Assembly: GCA_964571375.1 (NCBI GenBank)
Contig: CAZNBL010000005.1
Span: 1-57,546, forward strand
Origin: JAFTYR01 sp964571375
Lineage (GTDB): Bacteria > Pseudomonadota > Gammaproteobacteria > Burkholderiales > Burkholderiaceae_F
Reading direction: 5' to 3'
DNA length: 57,546 nt
Shown here: positions 7,721 to 16,676 of the stretch, one piece after another
How positions within the stretch are numbered: the stretch's first letter is position 1
Layout of the letters: each line of letters begins with the position of its first letter
Notes under the pieces: generated by a model
What the model was told of the DNA's origin: nothing
Database searches by the model: none
Seen by the model: only the letters and a program-made list of their open reading frames with translations
Translations under genes and position numbers: made by a program

Positions 7721-10700
7721 ATGTTTTCACAATTCTGTATCCGCCGGCCGATTTTCGCGGCCGTCATGTCGATCCTGATCGTGATCGCCGGGCTCCTTGC
7801 CGGACGATTTCTTCCGATGGCGCAATACCCGGAAATCACACCGCCGACCATCTTTATTTCGACATCGTATGAAGGAGCCGATGCTCAGACACTTGCACGA
7901 ACGGTAGCTGCCCCGATCGAAGATCAGCTCTCCGGTATCGACGGTCTTCTCTATTACGAAACATCTGTCCGCTCCAACGGCGATATCCGCATTTCCTGTA
8001 CGTTTGAAGTCGGGACCGATGCTAACGACGCCATGCTCGAAATCAACAACCGAGTTCGTTCTGCGGAAAGAAGACTGCCGGAAACCGTCAGACAGAACGG
8101 CGTGAACGTACGAAAGAGAAGCGGCGAAACCCTCATGATGGTCCCCTTCTACTCTCCGAACGGAGAATTAAAGCCGATTGAACTCGCCGACTTCGTCAAT
8201 CTCAATGTTGTCGATGAAATCAAACGAGTACCCGGTGTCGGCGACGTCGGGGTCTACGGTAACTCCCAGAGCGCCATGCGTATCTGGCTCAACCCGAAAA
8301 AAATGGCTCAGCTCGGCATCACGGCAATCGATGTCAGAAAGGCTATTGAAGAACAGAACTATCAATATGCTGCAGGTAAAGTCGGCGTTGCCCCGACAAC
8401 CGACGATCAGCAGTTGGTCTACACCATCCGCACACGCGGACAACTCTTAAGACCTGAAGAATTCGGCAACATCACCGTTCGCTCCAAGGGTGCCGACGGC
8501 ATTGTCCGTATCCGCGATATTGCGCGCGTCGAAGTCGGCAACCGCAGTTACGAAGGCTACAACCTTCTGAACGATTATCCGAGCGTAACGTTTGCGGTCT
8601 ATCTGCAGACAGGGGCCAACTCGATGGCTACTGCAGAGGCTGTCAAACAACGCCTGACCGAACTGTCCAAAAACTTCCCGGAAAACATTACCTACGTTGT
8701 AACCGACGATACATCGCTCTTTGTGGAAGCCGCTTTGGACGAGGTGATGCAGACATTGCTCGAAGCGCTGATTCTGGTTCTGCTGGTGGTATACCTTTTC
8801 CTGCAGAGCTGGCGCGCCACCATTATTCCGATGCTCGCGGTTCCGGTCTCTCTGATCGGTACCTTAGCCGGTCTCTGGGCTCTCGGCTTCACGCTCAACA
8901 CGCTCACCCTCTTTGCGATGACGCTTGCGATCGGCATCGTGGTCGACGACGCTATTGTTGTGCTTGAAAACGTCGAACGCATCATGGTCGAAGAGCTCCT
9001 GCCTCCCTTTGAAGCTGCTCAGAAAGCCATGAAGGAAGTTGCCGGAGCCCTTGTTGCTATCGTTTTGGTACTCACCACAGTCTTTACGCCGGTTGCCTTC
9101 TTGGGCGGCATGGCGGGCGAACTCTACCGACAGTTTGCCGTTACGATCGGCGTTTCCGTCGTCCTTTCCGGTTTCGTCGCGCTGACACTGACTCCGGCGC
9201 TCTGCGCCATCTTGCTCAAAAACGGAGAACGCGTGCCTGCGGTCTTCGGTTATTTCAACCGTGCATTCGACGCTTTCCGAGAATTCTTTGTAAAGGGAAT
9301 CCGATTAAACCTGCATTACCGTTGGTTTGCCGCCCTCACCTTAGTAGGGGTCATTCTCTGTTGCTGGAAGCTCTCTGAAATCGTGCCGACCTCTTTCGTT
9401 CCGAGAGAAGACCAGGGCGTACTTCGAGTTTCCGTCCAGCTTCCGGAAGGTGCGAGCCTTATCCGAACCGGTGCGGCCGTACAGGACCTCAACAAAGAGA
9501 TCCGTGAAATCGAAGGTGTTCTGAATGTCACGACCCTTGTCTCCAACGACATTATCGCCAACGACAACAAACCGAATGCCGCAACGATGGTTGTCCAGCT
9601 TGACCCCTGGGAAGAACGCACAAACGATTCTGAAACCATCCGGGGCGAAATCCAGAAAATTTTGAATAAGCGCTCCGATGCTGTCGGCCAGGCCGTCAAT
9701 CCGGCACCTATCCGAGGTCTCGGCAGCTCGGGTGGCGTAAGTTTCTACCTGCAGGCCAGAGAAACCGATGATCCTTTGGTTCTCCAGGGAGTAGCCGAAA
9801 CACTGCGCGACAATCTCATCAACCGCCCAGAAATCCGAAGCGGCCGCGTCATGCTTCAGGCCGACGCACCTCAGCTCTATCTGACTGTCGACGAAGCCAA
9901 GGCACTTGCCATGGGTGTGCCTATCTCCGACGTCTATGACACCCTCGCCTATTTCATGGGCGGCAAATACGTCAACGACTTCACCCGTATCGGCAAAATC
10001 TACCGCGTCATCATTCAGGCCGATGCTCCGTACCGTATGACACCGCAGTCGCTCGGCGAACTCTATGTCCGCTCGGATTCGGGAAAGATGGTTCCGATTT
10101 CCACGCTTGCCAAGGTCGAAAGAACCTCCGGCCCTGAATCGCTTAAACGCATGAACGGTTTCCTTGCCGCTTCGATGAATATGCAGGCCGCCGCAGGATA
10201 CAGTACGGGCGACGTCATCAAAGCCGTTGAAGAAGAAGCAAATAATCTTTCGAGCGGTTACGTTGTCGAATGGACCGGACAGGCTTTCCACGAAAAGAGA
10301 ATCGGCAGTTCCTCGGCCAACGCCTTCATTTTCGGCATGGTGATTGTCTTCCTGATTCTTGCCGCTCAATTTGAGCGCTGGTCGCTTCCGATTGCAGTGG
10401 TGATGGCAGTGCCGTACTCGGTGCTCGGAGCGCTCGTAGCGACCTATTTAAGAGGTTTCAGCAACGACATTTACTTCCAGATCGGTATTCTTGTGCTGAT
10501 CGGTCTGACGGCAAAGAACGCCATTTTGATCGTGGAATTTGCCGCACAGAAAATGGAAGAAGGACTCTCGCCCTTTGATGCCGCGATCGAAGCTGCAAAA
10601 CTGCGTCTGCGTCCGATCATCATGACTTCGATGGCATTTATTCTCGGTGTGATTCCGCTCGCTCTTGCTACGGGTGCCGGCGCAGCAGCCCGCGAATCGA

Positions 10701-10807
10701 TGGGTACCGGTGTTTTGGGCGGCATGCTTGCCGCAACCTTCATTACAACGTTCTTCATTCCTGTCTTCTTCACTTGGTTCGTATCGACCAAAGTAAAGAG
10801 ACGTTAA
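7721..10807 (+). CDS. RND multidrug efflux pump, HAE-1 family (AcrB/MexF-like)
   Basis: A 1028-residue inner-membrane proton/drug antiporter. It starts FSQFCIRRPIFAAVMSILIV (TM1), has a large periplasmic loop, a TM4 proton-relay Asp pair in VDDAIVVLEN (Asp409/Asp410), a second large loop, and the TM10 lysine in LTAKNAILIVEFA (Lys932). These are the residues needed for proton coupling, so the pump looks functional. GAAARESMGTGVLGGM near the C-terminus is typical of HAE-1 pumps. It forms a two-gene operon with the adaptor. The TolC-like outer-membrane channel is not here, so a shared channel encoded elsewhere is implied. Length is normal (1030-1050). Confidence 0.92.
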   Translation: MFSQFCIRRPIFAAVMSILIVIAGLLAGRFLPMAQYPEITPPTIFISTSYEGADAQTLARTVAAPIEDQLSGIDGLLYYETSVRSNGDIRISCTFEVGTDANDAMLEINNRVRSAERRLPETVRQNGVNVRKRSGETLMMVPFYSPNGELKPIELADFVNLNVVDEIKRVPGVGDVGVYGNSQSAMRIWLNPKKMAQLGITAIDVRKAIEEQNYQYAAGKVGVAPTTDDQQLVYTIRTRGQLLRPEEFGNITVRSKGADGIVRIRDIARVEVGNRSYEGYNLLNDYPSVTFAVYLQTGANSMATAEAVKQRLTELSKNFPENITYVVTDDTSLFVEAALDEVMQTLLEALILVLLVVYLFLQSWRATIIPMLAVPVSLIGTLAGLWALGFTLNTLTLFAMTLAIGIVVDDAIVVLENVERIMVEELLPPFEAAQKAMKEVAGALVAIVLVLTTVFTPVAFLGGMAGELYRQFAVTIGVSVVLSGFVALTLTPALCAILLKNGERVPAVFGYFNRAFDAFREFFVKGIRLNLHYRWFAALTLVGVILCCWKLSEIVPTSFVPREDQGVLRVSVQLPEGASLIRTGAAVQDLNKEIREIEGVLNVTTLVSNDIIANDNKPNAATMVVQLDPWEERTNDSETIRGEIQKILNKRSDAVGQAVNPAPIRGLGSSGGVSFYLQARETDDPLVLQGVAETLRDNLINRPEIRSGRVMLQADAPQLYLTVDEAKALAMGVPISDVYDTLAYFMGGKYVNDFTRIGKIYRVIIQADAPYRMTPQSLGELYVRSDSGKMVPISTLAKVERTSGPESLKRMNGFLAASMNMQAAAGYSTGDVIKAVEEEANNLSSGYVVEWTGQAFHEKRIGSSSANAFIFGMVIVFLILAAQFERWSLPIAVVMAVPYSVLGALVATYLRGFSNDIYFQIGILVLIGLTAKNAILIVEFAAQKMEEGLSPFDAAIEAAKLRLRPIIMTSMAFILGVIPLALATGAGAAARESMGTGVLGGMLAATFITTFFIPVFFTWFVSTKVKRR

Positions 10808-10840
10808 AAGGAAAGCACCTGCGGGTGCTCTCCGGATAAA

Positions 10841-10892
10841 CCGAAGGCCTCCGATTTGAGCTCTGCAAAGAGATCAGATCGGAGGCCTTCGG
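10841..10892. terminator. Long inverted repeat between convergent acrB-like gene and dnaJ
   Basis: Perfect 15-base arms CCGAAGGCCTCCGAT (10841-10855) and ATCGGAGGCCTTCGG (10878-10892). The 22-base interior can extend the stem further through TGA/TCA and CTCT/AGAG. It lies between two converging genes, so it probably ends transcription in both directions, although no good T tract flanks either side. A smaller hairpin AGCACC/GGTGCT precedes it at 10814-10829. Confidence 0.65.
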
Positions 10893-10913
10893 CGTTTAAA
10901 GGTATCTCACAAG

Positions 10914-12077
10914 TTACTTGAAGATGTCCTTGACCTTATCAAAGAAACCTTCGTTTTCCTTGGAGTGATGCTTGCGGTTGCCGGAAATCGATTCATCAAA
11001 CTTCTGAAGCATTTCCTTCTGTTCCTTGGTGAGGTTCACCGGAACTTCAACCGTCAGATGAACATAGAGGTCACCGACAGCGCTGGTACGCAGACTCTTG
11101 ATACCGCGTTCGCGCAGACGGAATGTCTTGCCTGTCTGAGTACCTTCCGGAACCTTGATCGTAGCCTTGGCATCGAGCGTCGGAACTTCGAGTTCGCCGC
11201 CGAGCGCAGCCTTGGCAAAGCTGATCGGCATTTCGACATGCAGATCGTTGCCGTCGCGTGTGAAGATATCGTGCTCTCTGATGTTGATTGCAACATACAG
11301 ATCGCCTGCGGGACCGCCAGCGGTACCCGGTTCGCCCATATCCTTGAGACGGATACGCTGACCTTCTTCGATACCGGCCGGAATCTTAACTTCGATCTTC
11401 TTACGCTCCTTGATCTTGCCGGTGCCGTGACAGCTGTTGCAAGGATCTTTAATCATCTTGCCTGTGCCGTGGCAGTGCGGACAAGTCTGCTGAACCTGGA
11501 AGAAACCGTTGGAAGCACGGATAAAGCCGGAGCCGCCGCAATGCGTACAGGTTGTCGGCTTGGTACCCTTCTTGCAACCGGTGCCGCCGCAGGTTTCGCA
11601 GTCGGACCAGACCGGAACCTGGATCTCAACTGTATCGCCGTGAGCAGCCTGTTCGAGCGTAATGGTCAGATCGTACTGAAGGTCGGAACCGCGTACATAC
11701 TGACGGTTACCGTCGCCTCTCGGACGCTGGCCGCCGAAAATTTCGGAGAAGATATCGCCGAGATCGGAGAAGTTACCCTGCTGGAATCCGCCGAATCCGC
11801 CGAAACCGCCCTGGCCGAACGGATTACCGCCTGCACCGCCGCCGGCGTTGAAGGCGCTGTGTCCGTAACGGTCATAAGCCGCACGTTTTTGAGGATCGCT
11901 CAAGACTTCGTAGGCCTTGCCGATCTGCTTGAATTTTTCTTCAGCAGCCTTATCGCCCTGATTGCGGTCGGGGTGATACTTCATCGCCAAGCGGCGATAG
12001 CTCTTTTTGATCTCTTCAGGAGTTGCGGTCTTGCTTACGTTCAAAACCTCGTAATAATCAAGCTCTTCGTCTGCCAT
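10914..12077 (-). CDS. dnaJ: Chaperone DnaJ (Hsp40)
   Basis: A 387-residue type I J-protein. The J domain covers about residues 1-70 with HPD at 35-37. A Gly/Phe-rich linker follows, then a zinc-binding region with four CxxCxGxG-type repeats (CETCGGTGC, CTHCGGSG, CPHCHGTG, CNSCHGTG) and the C-terminal substrate-binding domains. It delivers unfolded clients to DnaK and stimulates its ATPase through HPD. It is the third gene of the grpE-dnaK-dnaJ group. The dnaK-dnaJ gap of 115 bases contains a hairpin that may reduce read-through into dnaJ. Confidence 0.97.
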   Translation of the reverse strand: MADEELDYYEVLNVSKTATPEEIKKSYRRLAMKYHPDRNQGDKAAEEKFKQIGKAYEVLSDPQKRAAYDRYGHSAFNAGGGAGGNPFGQGGFGGFGGFQQGNFSDLGDIFSEIFGGQRPRGDGNRQYVRGSDLQYDLTITLEQAAHGDTVEIQVPVWSDCETCGGTGCKKGTKPTTCTHCGGSGFIRASNGFFQVQQTCPHCHGTGKMIKDPCNSCHGTGKIKERKKIEVKIPAGIEEGQRIRLKDMGEPGTAGGPAGDLYVAINIREHDIFTRDGNDLHVEMPISFAKAALGGELEVPTLDAKATIKVPEGTQTGKTFRLRERGIKSLRTSAVGDLYVHLTVEVPVNLTKEQKEMLQKFDESISGNRKHHSKENEGFFDKVKDIFK

Positions 12078-12137
12078 CGATTGAATCTCTTAAATTCTCA
12101 AAAACGCTTTTGCGTAAATAGTAGATAAAACAGCAAC

Positions 12138-12166
12138 GGGGTTACCGCCACTTAAGCAGCAACCCC
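12138..12166 (-). terminator. Hairpin in the dnaK-dnaJ gap, possible partial terminator
   Basis: On the minus strand GGGGTT...AACCCC forms a stem that extends inward through G-U pairs (GCTGC/GCGGT). A TTTT run follows 7 bases after the stem. It may attenuate transcription or set an RNA end between dnaK and dnaJ. Confidence 0.4.
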
Positions 12167-12192
12167 TGCCTGTCAGCCGTTAGGCGTGACGA

Positions 12193-14100
12193 TTAGACTT
12201 CCTTGAAGTCGGCGTCGACAACGTCGTCATCCTTCTTCTGGCCGGCATTGCCGCCCTGGGCCTGCTGGTCCTGCTGAGCCTGCTGATTGAGCTTTTCGCC
12301 GATCTTCTGAGCGGCAGCCATCAGAGTTTCAGTCTGCTTGACGATACGATCCTTGTCTTCGCCCTTAACAGCTTCTTCGAGGTCCTTGATAGCGGATTCG
12401 CAAGCTGCGCGGTCAGCGCTGTCAACCTTGTCGCCGAGGTCCTTCAGAGTCTTCTGAACCTGGTGGATGGAGCTGTCGGCGTTGTTACGGGCCTGAGCCA
12501 GTTCGAAGCGACGGTGGTCTTCTTCCTTGTTGGCTTCAGCTTCCTTAACCATGCGTTCAACATCGCTGTCGCTCAGACCGGAGCTGGCCTTGATCGTGAT
12601 GTTGTTTTCCTTACCTGTAGCCTTGTCCTTAGCGGAGACGTGAAGGATACCGTTGGCGTCGATGTCGAATGTAACTTCGATCTGCGGCAAACCTCTCGGA
12701 GCCGGGGCGATACCTTCGAGGTTGAATTCGCCGAGCAGCTTGTTGTCGTTAGCCATTTCACGTTCACCCTGGAAGACCTTGATGGTCACGGCAGGCTGAT
12801 TGTCTTCAGCTGTAGAGAAGACCTGAGAGTGCTTTGTCGGGATTGTTGTGTTGCGCTTGATCATGCCTGTCATCACGCCGCCGAGTGTTTCGATACCGAG
12901 TGTGAGCGGTGTAACGTCAAGCAGGAGAACGTCGTTACGTTCGCCGGAGAGAACAGCACCCTGAATAGCAGCACCGATAGCAACTGCTTCGTCCGGGTTA
13001 ACGTCCTTACGCGGTTCCTTACCGAAGAACTTCTTAACTTCTTCCTGAACAGCCGGCATACGTGTCATACCGCCGACCAGGATAACGTCGGAGATTTCGT
13101 CAACGGAAGCACCGGCATCCTTAAGAGCCTTTCTGCAGGGTTCGACAGTACGTGCAACCAGATCTTCTGTAAGGCTTTCGAGCTTGGAGCGTGTGAGCTT
13201 CAGGTTCAGGTGCTTCGGACCTGTTGCGTCGGCTGTGATGTACGGCAGGTTGATTTCAGTTTCCTGACGGCTGGACAGTTCGATCTTAGCCTTTTCAGCG
13301 GCATCCTTAAGACGCTGCAGAGCGAGGATGTCCTTGCTCAGATCAAGGCCTGTGTCCTTCTTGAATTCGCCGATAACGAAGTCGACGATTCTCTGGTCGA
13401 AGTCTTCACCGCCGAGGAATGTGTCGCCGTTAGTGGAAAGAACTTCGAACTGCTTTTCACCGTCGACGTCTGCGAGGTCGATGATGGAGATATCGAATGT
13501 ACCGCCGCCGAGGTCATAAACAGCGATCTTGCGGTCGCCTGTACCGCCCTTGTCCATACCGAAAGCGAGAGCAGCAGCTGTCGGTTCGTTGATGATACGA
13601 CGGACTTCGAGACCGGCAATCTTACCGGCGTCCTTAGTAGCCTGACGCTGGCTGTCGTTGAAGTAAGCCGGAACAGTAATAACGGCTTCGGTAACAGCTT
13701 CGCCGAGGTAGTCTTCGGCAGTCTGCTTCATCTTACGGAGGACTTCTGCGGAAACCTGCTGCGGAGCGAGGTCCTTGTCGCCCATAACCTGAACCCAGGC
13801 GTCGCCGTTGGCAGCCTTAACAATCTTGTACGGCATCAGGGAGATGTCCTTCTGGACTTCCTTGTCTTCGAAGCGGCGGCCGATCAAACGCTTGATGGCG
13901 AACAGTGTGTTAGCCGGGTTTGTAACAGCCTGACGCTTTGCGGGAGCGCCGACGAGCACTTCGCCGTTTTCGAGATAAGCAACGATAGACGGTGTTGTGC
14001 GTGCACCTTCGCTGTTTTCGATAACGCGAACCTTATCGCCTTCCATAACAGCTACGGCAGAGTTTGTTGTACCAAGGTCAATACCAATAATCTTAGACAT
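12193..14100 (-). CDS. dnaK: Chaperone DnaK (Hsp70)
   Basis: A 635-residue Hsp70. It starts MSKIIGIDLGTTNSAVAVME (phosphate loop 1), contains AVITVPAYFNDSQRQATKDAG, AYDLGGGTFDIS-type phosphate loop 2 and ILVGGMTRMPAVQ, then the interdomain linker region LLLDVTPLTLGIE and a C-terminal lid ending in an acidic tail (DDDVVDADFKEV). ATP-driven cycles of client binding are controlled by DnaJ and GrpE, both encoded beside it. Its ribosome-binding site is AAAGAGG. The 85-base gap to grpE contains an inverted repeat AGTCAGC/GCTGACT (14117-14139) just upstream of that site. Confidence 0.98.
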   Translation of the reverse strand: MSKIIGIDLGTTNSAVAVMEGDKVRVIENSEGARTTPSIVAYLENGEVLVGAPAKRQAVTNPANTLFAIKRLIGRRFEDKEVQKDISLMPYKIVKAANGDAWVQVMGDKDLAPQQVSAEVLRKMKQTAEDYLGEAVTEAVITVPAYFNDSQRQATKDAGKIAGLEVRRIINEPTAAALAFGMDKGGTGDRKIAVYDLGGGTFDISIIDLADVDGEKQFEVLSTNGDTFLGGEDFDQRIVDFVIGEFKKDTGLDLSKDILALQRLKDAAEKAKIELSSRQETEINLPYITADATGPKHLNLKLTRSKLESLTEDLVARTVEPCRKALKDAGASVDEISDVILVGGMTRMPAVQEEVKKFFGKEPRKDVNPDEAVAIGAAIQGAVLSGERNDVLLLDVTPLTLGIETLGGVMTGMIKRNTTIPTKHSQVFSTAEDNQPAVTIKVFQGEREMANDNKLLGEFNLEGIAPAPRGLPQIEVTFDIDANGILHVSAKDKATGKENNITIKASSGLSDSDVERMVKEAEANKEEDHRRFELAQARNNADSSIHQVQKTLKDLGDKVDSADRAACESAIKDLEEAVKGEDKDRIVKQTETLMAAAQKIGEKLNQQAQQDQQAQGGNAGQKKDDDVVDADFKEV

Positions 14101-14185
14101 CTTTAATTTCCTCTTTAGTCAGCATCTGAGCGGCTGACTCTCTGTATTGCAATATGGTGATGAATTCCAAAAAAACAAGAGGGCG

Positions 14186-14740
14186 TTACTGAGCAACAGC
14201 AACCATTGCCGGACGCAGTACACGATCTGCGATCATCCAGCCCTTCTGGAACACTTCGATGACGTGACCGGCTTCGACATTGCTGTTCGGTACAGCTGCG
14301 ATAGCCTGCATGGTGTTCGGGTCGAAACGTTCGCCGACAGGATCCTTCCATGTCATACCGTTGCTTTCGAGAGCGGCAACGAGCTGACGGTGTGTGGCAA
14401 CCAGGCCTTCGCGGATCGGACCGGTTTCGTTGGCCGTGGCTTCAAGAGCCTTTTCCATGCTGTCGACAACGGGAAGAAGAGATTCTGCGAACTTTTCAAT
14501 ACCGAATTTGCGAGCCTTGCTGACATCGTCATAAGAACGACGACGGACGTTTTCCATTTCTGCACGTGCGCGGACGTACAGATCATAGTTTTCGGCTGCC
14601 TGTTCCTGAGCCTTCTTAAGCTCTGCAGCTAAATCCAGTTCGGGCACTTCCTGCTCTGCAGCTTCGTTAGTCTGCTGTTGAGTTTCACAAGCCTGCTGTA
14701 CTTCAGCCTGTTCTGCCTGCTGGGTTTCTTTATCTTGCAT
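14186..14740 (-). CDS. grpE: Nucleotide exchange factor GrpE
   Basis: A 184-residue GrpE. The N-terminal 35-40 residues are low-complexity and Gln/Glu-rich. A long coiled-coil dimerisation helix follows (LAAELKKAQEQAAENYDLYVRARAEM onward), then NVRRRSYDDVSKARKFGIEKFAESLLPVVDSMEKAL and the C-terminal beta domain with the GrpE signature region (DPNTMQAIAAVPN and GWMIADRVLRPAMV). It releases ADP from DnaK. It is the first gene of the heat-shock group and carries a sigma-32-like promoter about 67 bases upstream of its start. Confidence 0.96.
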   Translation of the reverse strand: MQDKETQQAEQAEVQQACETQQQTNEAAEQEVPELDLAAELKKAQEQAAENYDLYVRARAEMENVRRRSYDDVSKARKFGIEKFAESLLPVVDSMEKALEATANETGPIREGLVATHRQLVAALESNGMTWKDPVGERFDPNTMQAIAAVPNSNVEAGHVIEVFQKGWMIADRVLRPAMVAVAQ

Positions 14741-14806
14741 CTAGCTCTCCAAATTCGAGAATCAAAAAAACCGCCGTTTCGTGCGGGAGCTTCATCATGA
14801 GAAGGA

Positions 14807-14834
14807 ATATGGAGGCAAACCCTTTTTTTTCAAG
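14807..14834 (-). promoter_or_regulatory. Sigma-32 (RpoH) type heat-shock promoter for grpE-dnaK-dnaJ
   Basis: Read on the minus strand, CTTGAAA (14834-14828) is followed after 13 bases by CTCCATAT (14814-14807). This matches the RpoH consensus CTTGAAA-N11-16-CCCCATnT with one mismatch. The expected transcription start lies about 60 bases before the grpE ATG. No CIRCE element (TTAGCACTC-N9-GAGTGCTAA) is present. Confidence 0.8.
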
Positions 14835-14950
14835 TCGGGTTATTGAAAACTTTGTCGGAAATTCATGACGTAAATCAATAAAAAGCCTGAAATACAGTCA
14901 TTTAAGAAGAAACTGAAAAAGAAGAAATAACGGCTACAGAGCCGCAGAAA

Positions 14951-14984
14951 AGAAAAAAGCTCCGAAAGCAGTGCCTTCGAAGCT
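14951..14984 (-). terminator. Rho-independent terminator after hemH
   Basis: On the minus strand AGCTTCGAAGGC pairs with GCTTTCGGAGCT (two G-U pairs) around a 3-base loop, followed by TTTTTT. It ends the hemH transcription unit just before the grpE promoter region. Confidence 0.8.
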
Positions 14985-15001
14985 CCGTTGTCGGAAGAGA
15001 T

Positions 15002-16006
15002 TTAAATCCAGCCGCCCAATTCGTTCTCAAGAATCTTTGTAAACGATGCCGCCCACTGTTCCTTTGCGTTCAAGCAATCGATGTAATTGAACTCACTGCC
15101 GCCTTTGCCGAGAAAATCTTCTCTGACTTCACTGTCGATTTCTTCGAGTGTCTCAAGGCAGTCGGCGGAAAATCCCGGGCAAAGAATGTCGAGTCGCTTC
15201 ACACCCTTTTCGGCAAGCCCTCTTACCGTCACATCGGTATAGGGTTGCAACCACTCTTCTTTTCCGAAGCGGCTCTGAAAGGTCGTAAGACACATATCTT
15301 CTGAGATTCCGAGTTCATTTCTGATCAGTTCGGCACTTCTGCGACACTGAGACAGGTACGGATCGCCCTTGTCGCTGTAGCTCTTCGGCATTCCGTGGAA
15401 ACTCAGAACCAGACGGGAATCACGGCTCAATCCGCCCTTCATCTCCCAATGAGTACGGATTGAATCGGCAATCGCCCGGATATAAAGGGGATGATCGTGA
15501 TAGTCGCGGAGAATTCGAACAGCCGGCTGACTTCTCATACCGGACAGTGCGGCGCCGAGCGCATCGCAAACCGTTGCGGTCGTCGTGGCCGAGTACTGCG
15601 GGTAGAGCGGCACAACCAAAACTTTCTGAATACCGTCCTGAATATGAATGCGCTCCAACACATCTTTGACGCTCGGAGCACCGTAACGCATCGCCCAGTC
15701 AACCTGAACGGATCCGGGCGCAAGCGTTTCAAACTCTTTTTGCAGGGCTGCAGCCAACGCACGAGTATGAACAATCAGGGGAGACCCTTCCGGCGTCCAG
15801 ACAGACTTGTATTTGGCGGCCGATGCCTTCGGGCGTGTTCTGAGAATAATGCCGTGAAGAATCGGTTTCCAGATCCAGGGAGAAACTTCGATGACACGGG
15901 GATCGGAGAGAAATTCTTTGAGATAAGGTCTGACCGCCTCAGGGGTCGGAGCCTCGGGAGAACCGAGATTAACCAGAAGAACAGAAATTTTCTCTTTGAC
16001 GGACAT
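15002..16006 (-). CDS. hemH: Ferrochelatase HemH
   Basis: A 334-residue ferrochelatase that inserts Fe(II) into protoporphyrin IX, the last step of haem b synthesis, at the inner face of the membrane. Seen: VLLVNLGSPEAPT near the N-terminus, the catalytic His204 in LSFHGMPKSY, the family signature beginning there and running through KGDPY, and Glu285 in CPGFSADCLETLEEI. Length is normal. It is last in a probable glnE-yheT-transporter-hemH run (gap of 40 bases upstream). HemG, which makes the substrate, is encoded at 33217-33762 in the same window. Confidence 0.95.
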   Translation of the reverse strand: MSVKEKISVLLVNLGSPEAPTPEAVRPYLKEFLSDPRVIEVSPWIWKPILHGIILRTRPKASAAKYKSVWTPEGSPLIVHTRALAAALQKEFETLAPGSVQVDWAMRYGAPSVKDVLERIHIQDGIQKVLVVPLYPQYSATTTATVCDALGAALSGMRSQPAVRILRDYHDHPLYIRAIADSIRTHWEMKGGLSRDSRLVLSFHGMPKSYSDKGDPYLSQCRRSAELIRNELGISEDMCLTTFQSRFGKEEWLQPYTDVTVRGLAEKGVKRLDILCPGFSADCLETLEEIDSEVREDFLGKGGSEFNYIDCLNAKEQWAASFTKILENELGGWI

Positions 16007-16046
16007 ACCGATCCTTCGGGCGCCGAAGGCGCCCTGCCCGCAAAAA

Positions 16047-16634
16047 TTAACGGGCGATATCTTCGTTGAGGATGATAGCGGCAGCAGCCCTCTTGCGGCG
16101 GGAATGCATCCAACCGATCAGAAGTGCTACGGCAAGCGACATCCAGAATTTACCTAAAACCTGGCCGAAAATAAATTCGACACTGCCGAAAGCGACCGAC
16201 AGGAAGATAGCGCTGTCAACGACAGAACCCACCAGACCGCTCATGATGATGGCCCATGCCGGCCACTTGCTGCGCATCGGGGTGTAGACGAGAAGATCGG
16301 CAAGCTCGGAGAAGAAGAAAGCGAGCACACAGGCGACGATAAGCGACGGATCGGAGAATACAGCAGAAATCAGAGCGCCGAAAACAATTGCGTAGAAAGA
16401 CCAGCGCACGCCGAGCTTAGTCTGAACCAAATCGCGCAGAACCAGAGCAACACCTGCCATCAGCACACCGCTCGGAGCCATAATGCCGGGCCAAACCGGA
16501 ATCAGGCAGGGACCGTCGGCGGGGCAAACAGTACCGACGTTCATGACCACCCAGTTCATTGCCGGGATCGTCAGAATAAAAAGCGCAAAATAAATCAGAC
16601 CGAGTACTCGGTCTTTGGACAGTTTCGACTGCAT
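16047..16634 (-). CDS. VUT-family membrane protein, putative queuosine precursor transporter (YhhQ-like)
   Basis: A 195-residue integral membrane protein with about six hydrophobic segments. The VUT/COG1738 features are the ALVLRDLVQ segment, the acidic membrane motif AFFFSELADLLVYTPMR and the later VGSVVDSAIFLSVAF. E. coli YhhQ imports preQ0/preQ1 for tRNA queuosine synthesis, so that role is likely by family, but vitamin-type substrates cannot be excluded. A GTG at 16658 is in frame, but ATG 16634 has GGAG 6 bases upstream and is preferred. It lies between a YheT-like hydrolase and hemH. No queuosine gene or preQ1 riboswitch is visible nearby. Confidence 0.78.
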   Translation of the reverse strand: MQSKLSKDRVLGLIYFALFILTIPAMNWVVMNVGTVCPADGPCLIPVWPGIMAPSGVLMAGVALVLRDLVQTKLGVRWSFYAIVFGALISAVFSDPSLIVACVLAFFFSELADLLVYTPMRSKWPAWAIIMSGLVGSVVDSAIFLSVAFGSVEFIFGQVLGKFWMSLAVALLIGWMHSRRKRAAAAIILNEDIAR

Positions 16635-16676
16635 CAATTTCTCCACCACCGATGTCACAAATCGGCGTTAAATCAT

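Noticed and set aside
12463..14106. 547-codon open frame on the plus strand opposite dnaK
   Set aside because: It is a mirror of dnaK. The composition (Cys, Val, Asn rich) is what results from reading the reverse strand of a codon-biased gene. No ribosome-binding site or family resemblance.
14741..15001. CIRCE element or a small gene between grpE and hemH
   Set aside because: No TTAGCACTC repeat and no coding frame with a start signal. The region is explained by the heat-shock promoter and the hemH terminator.
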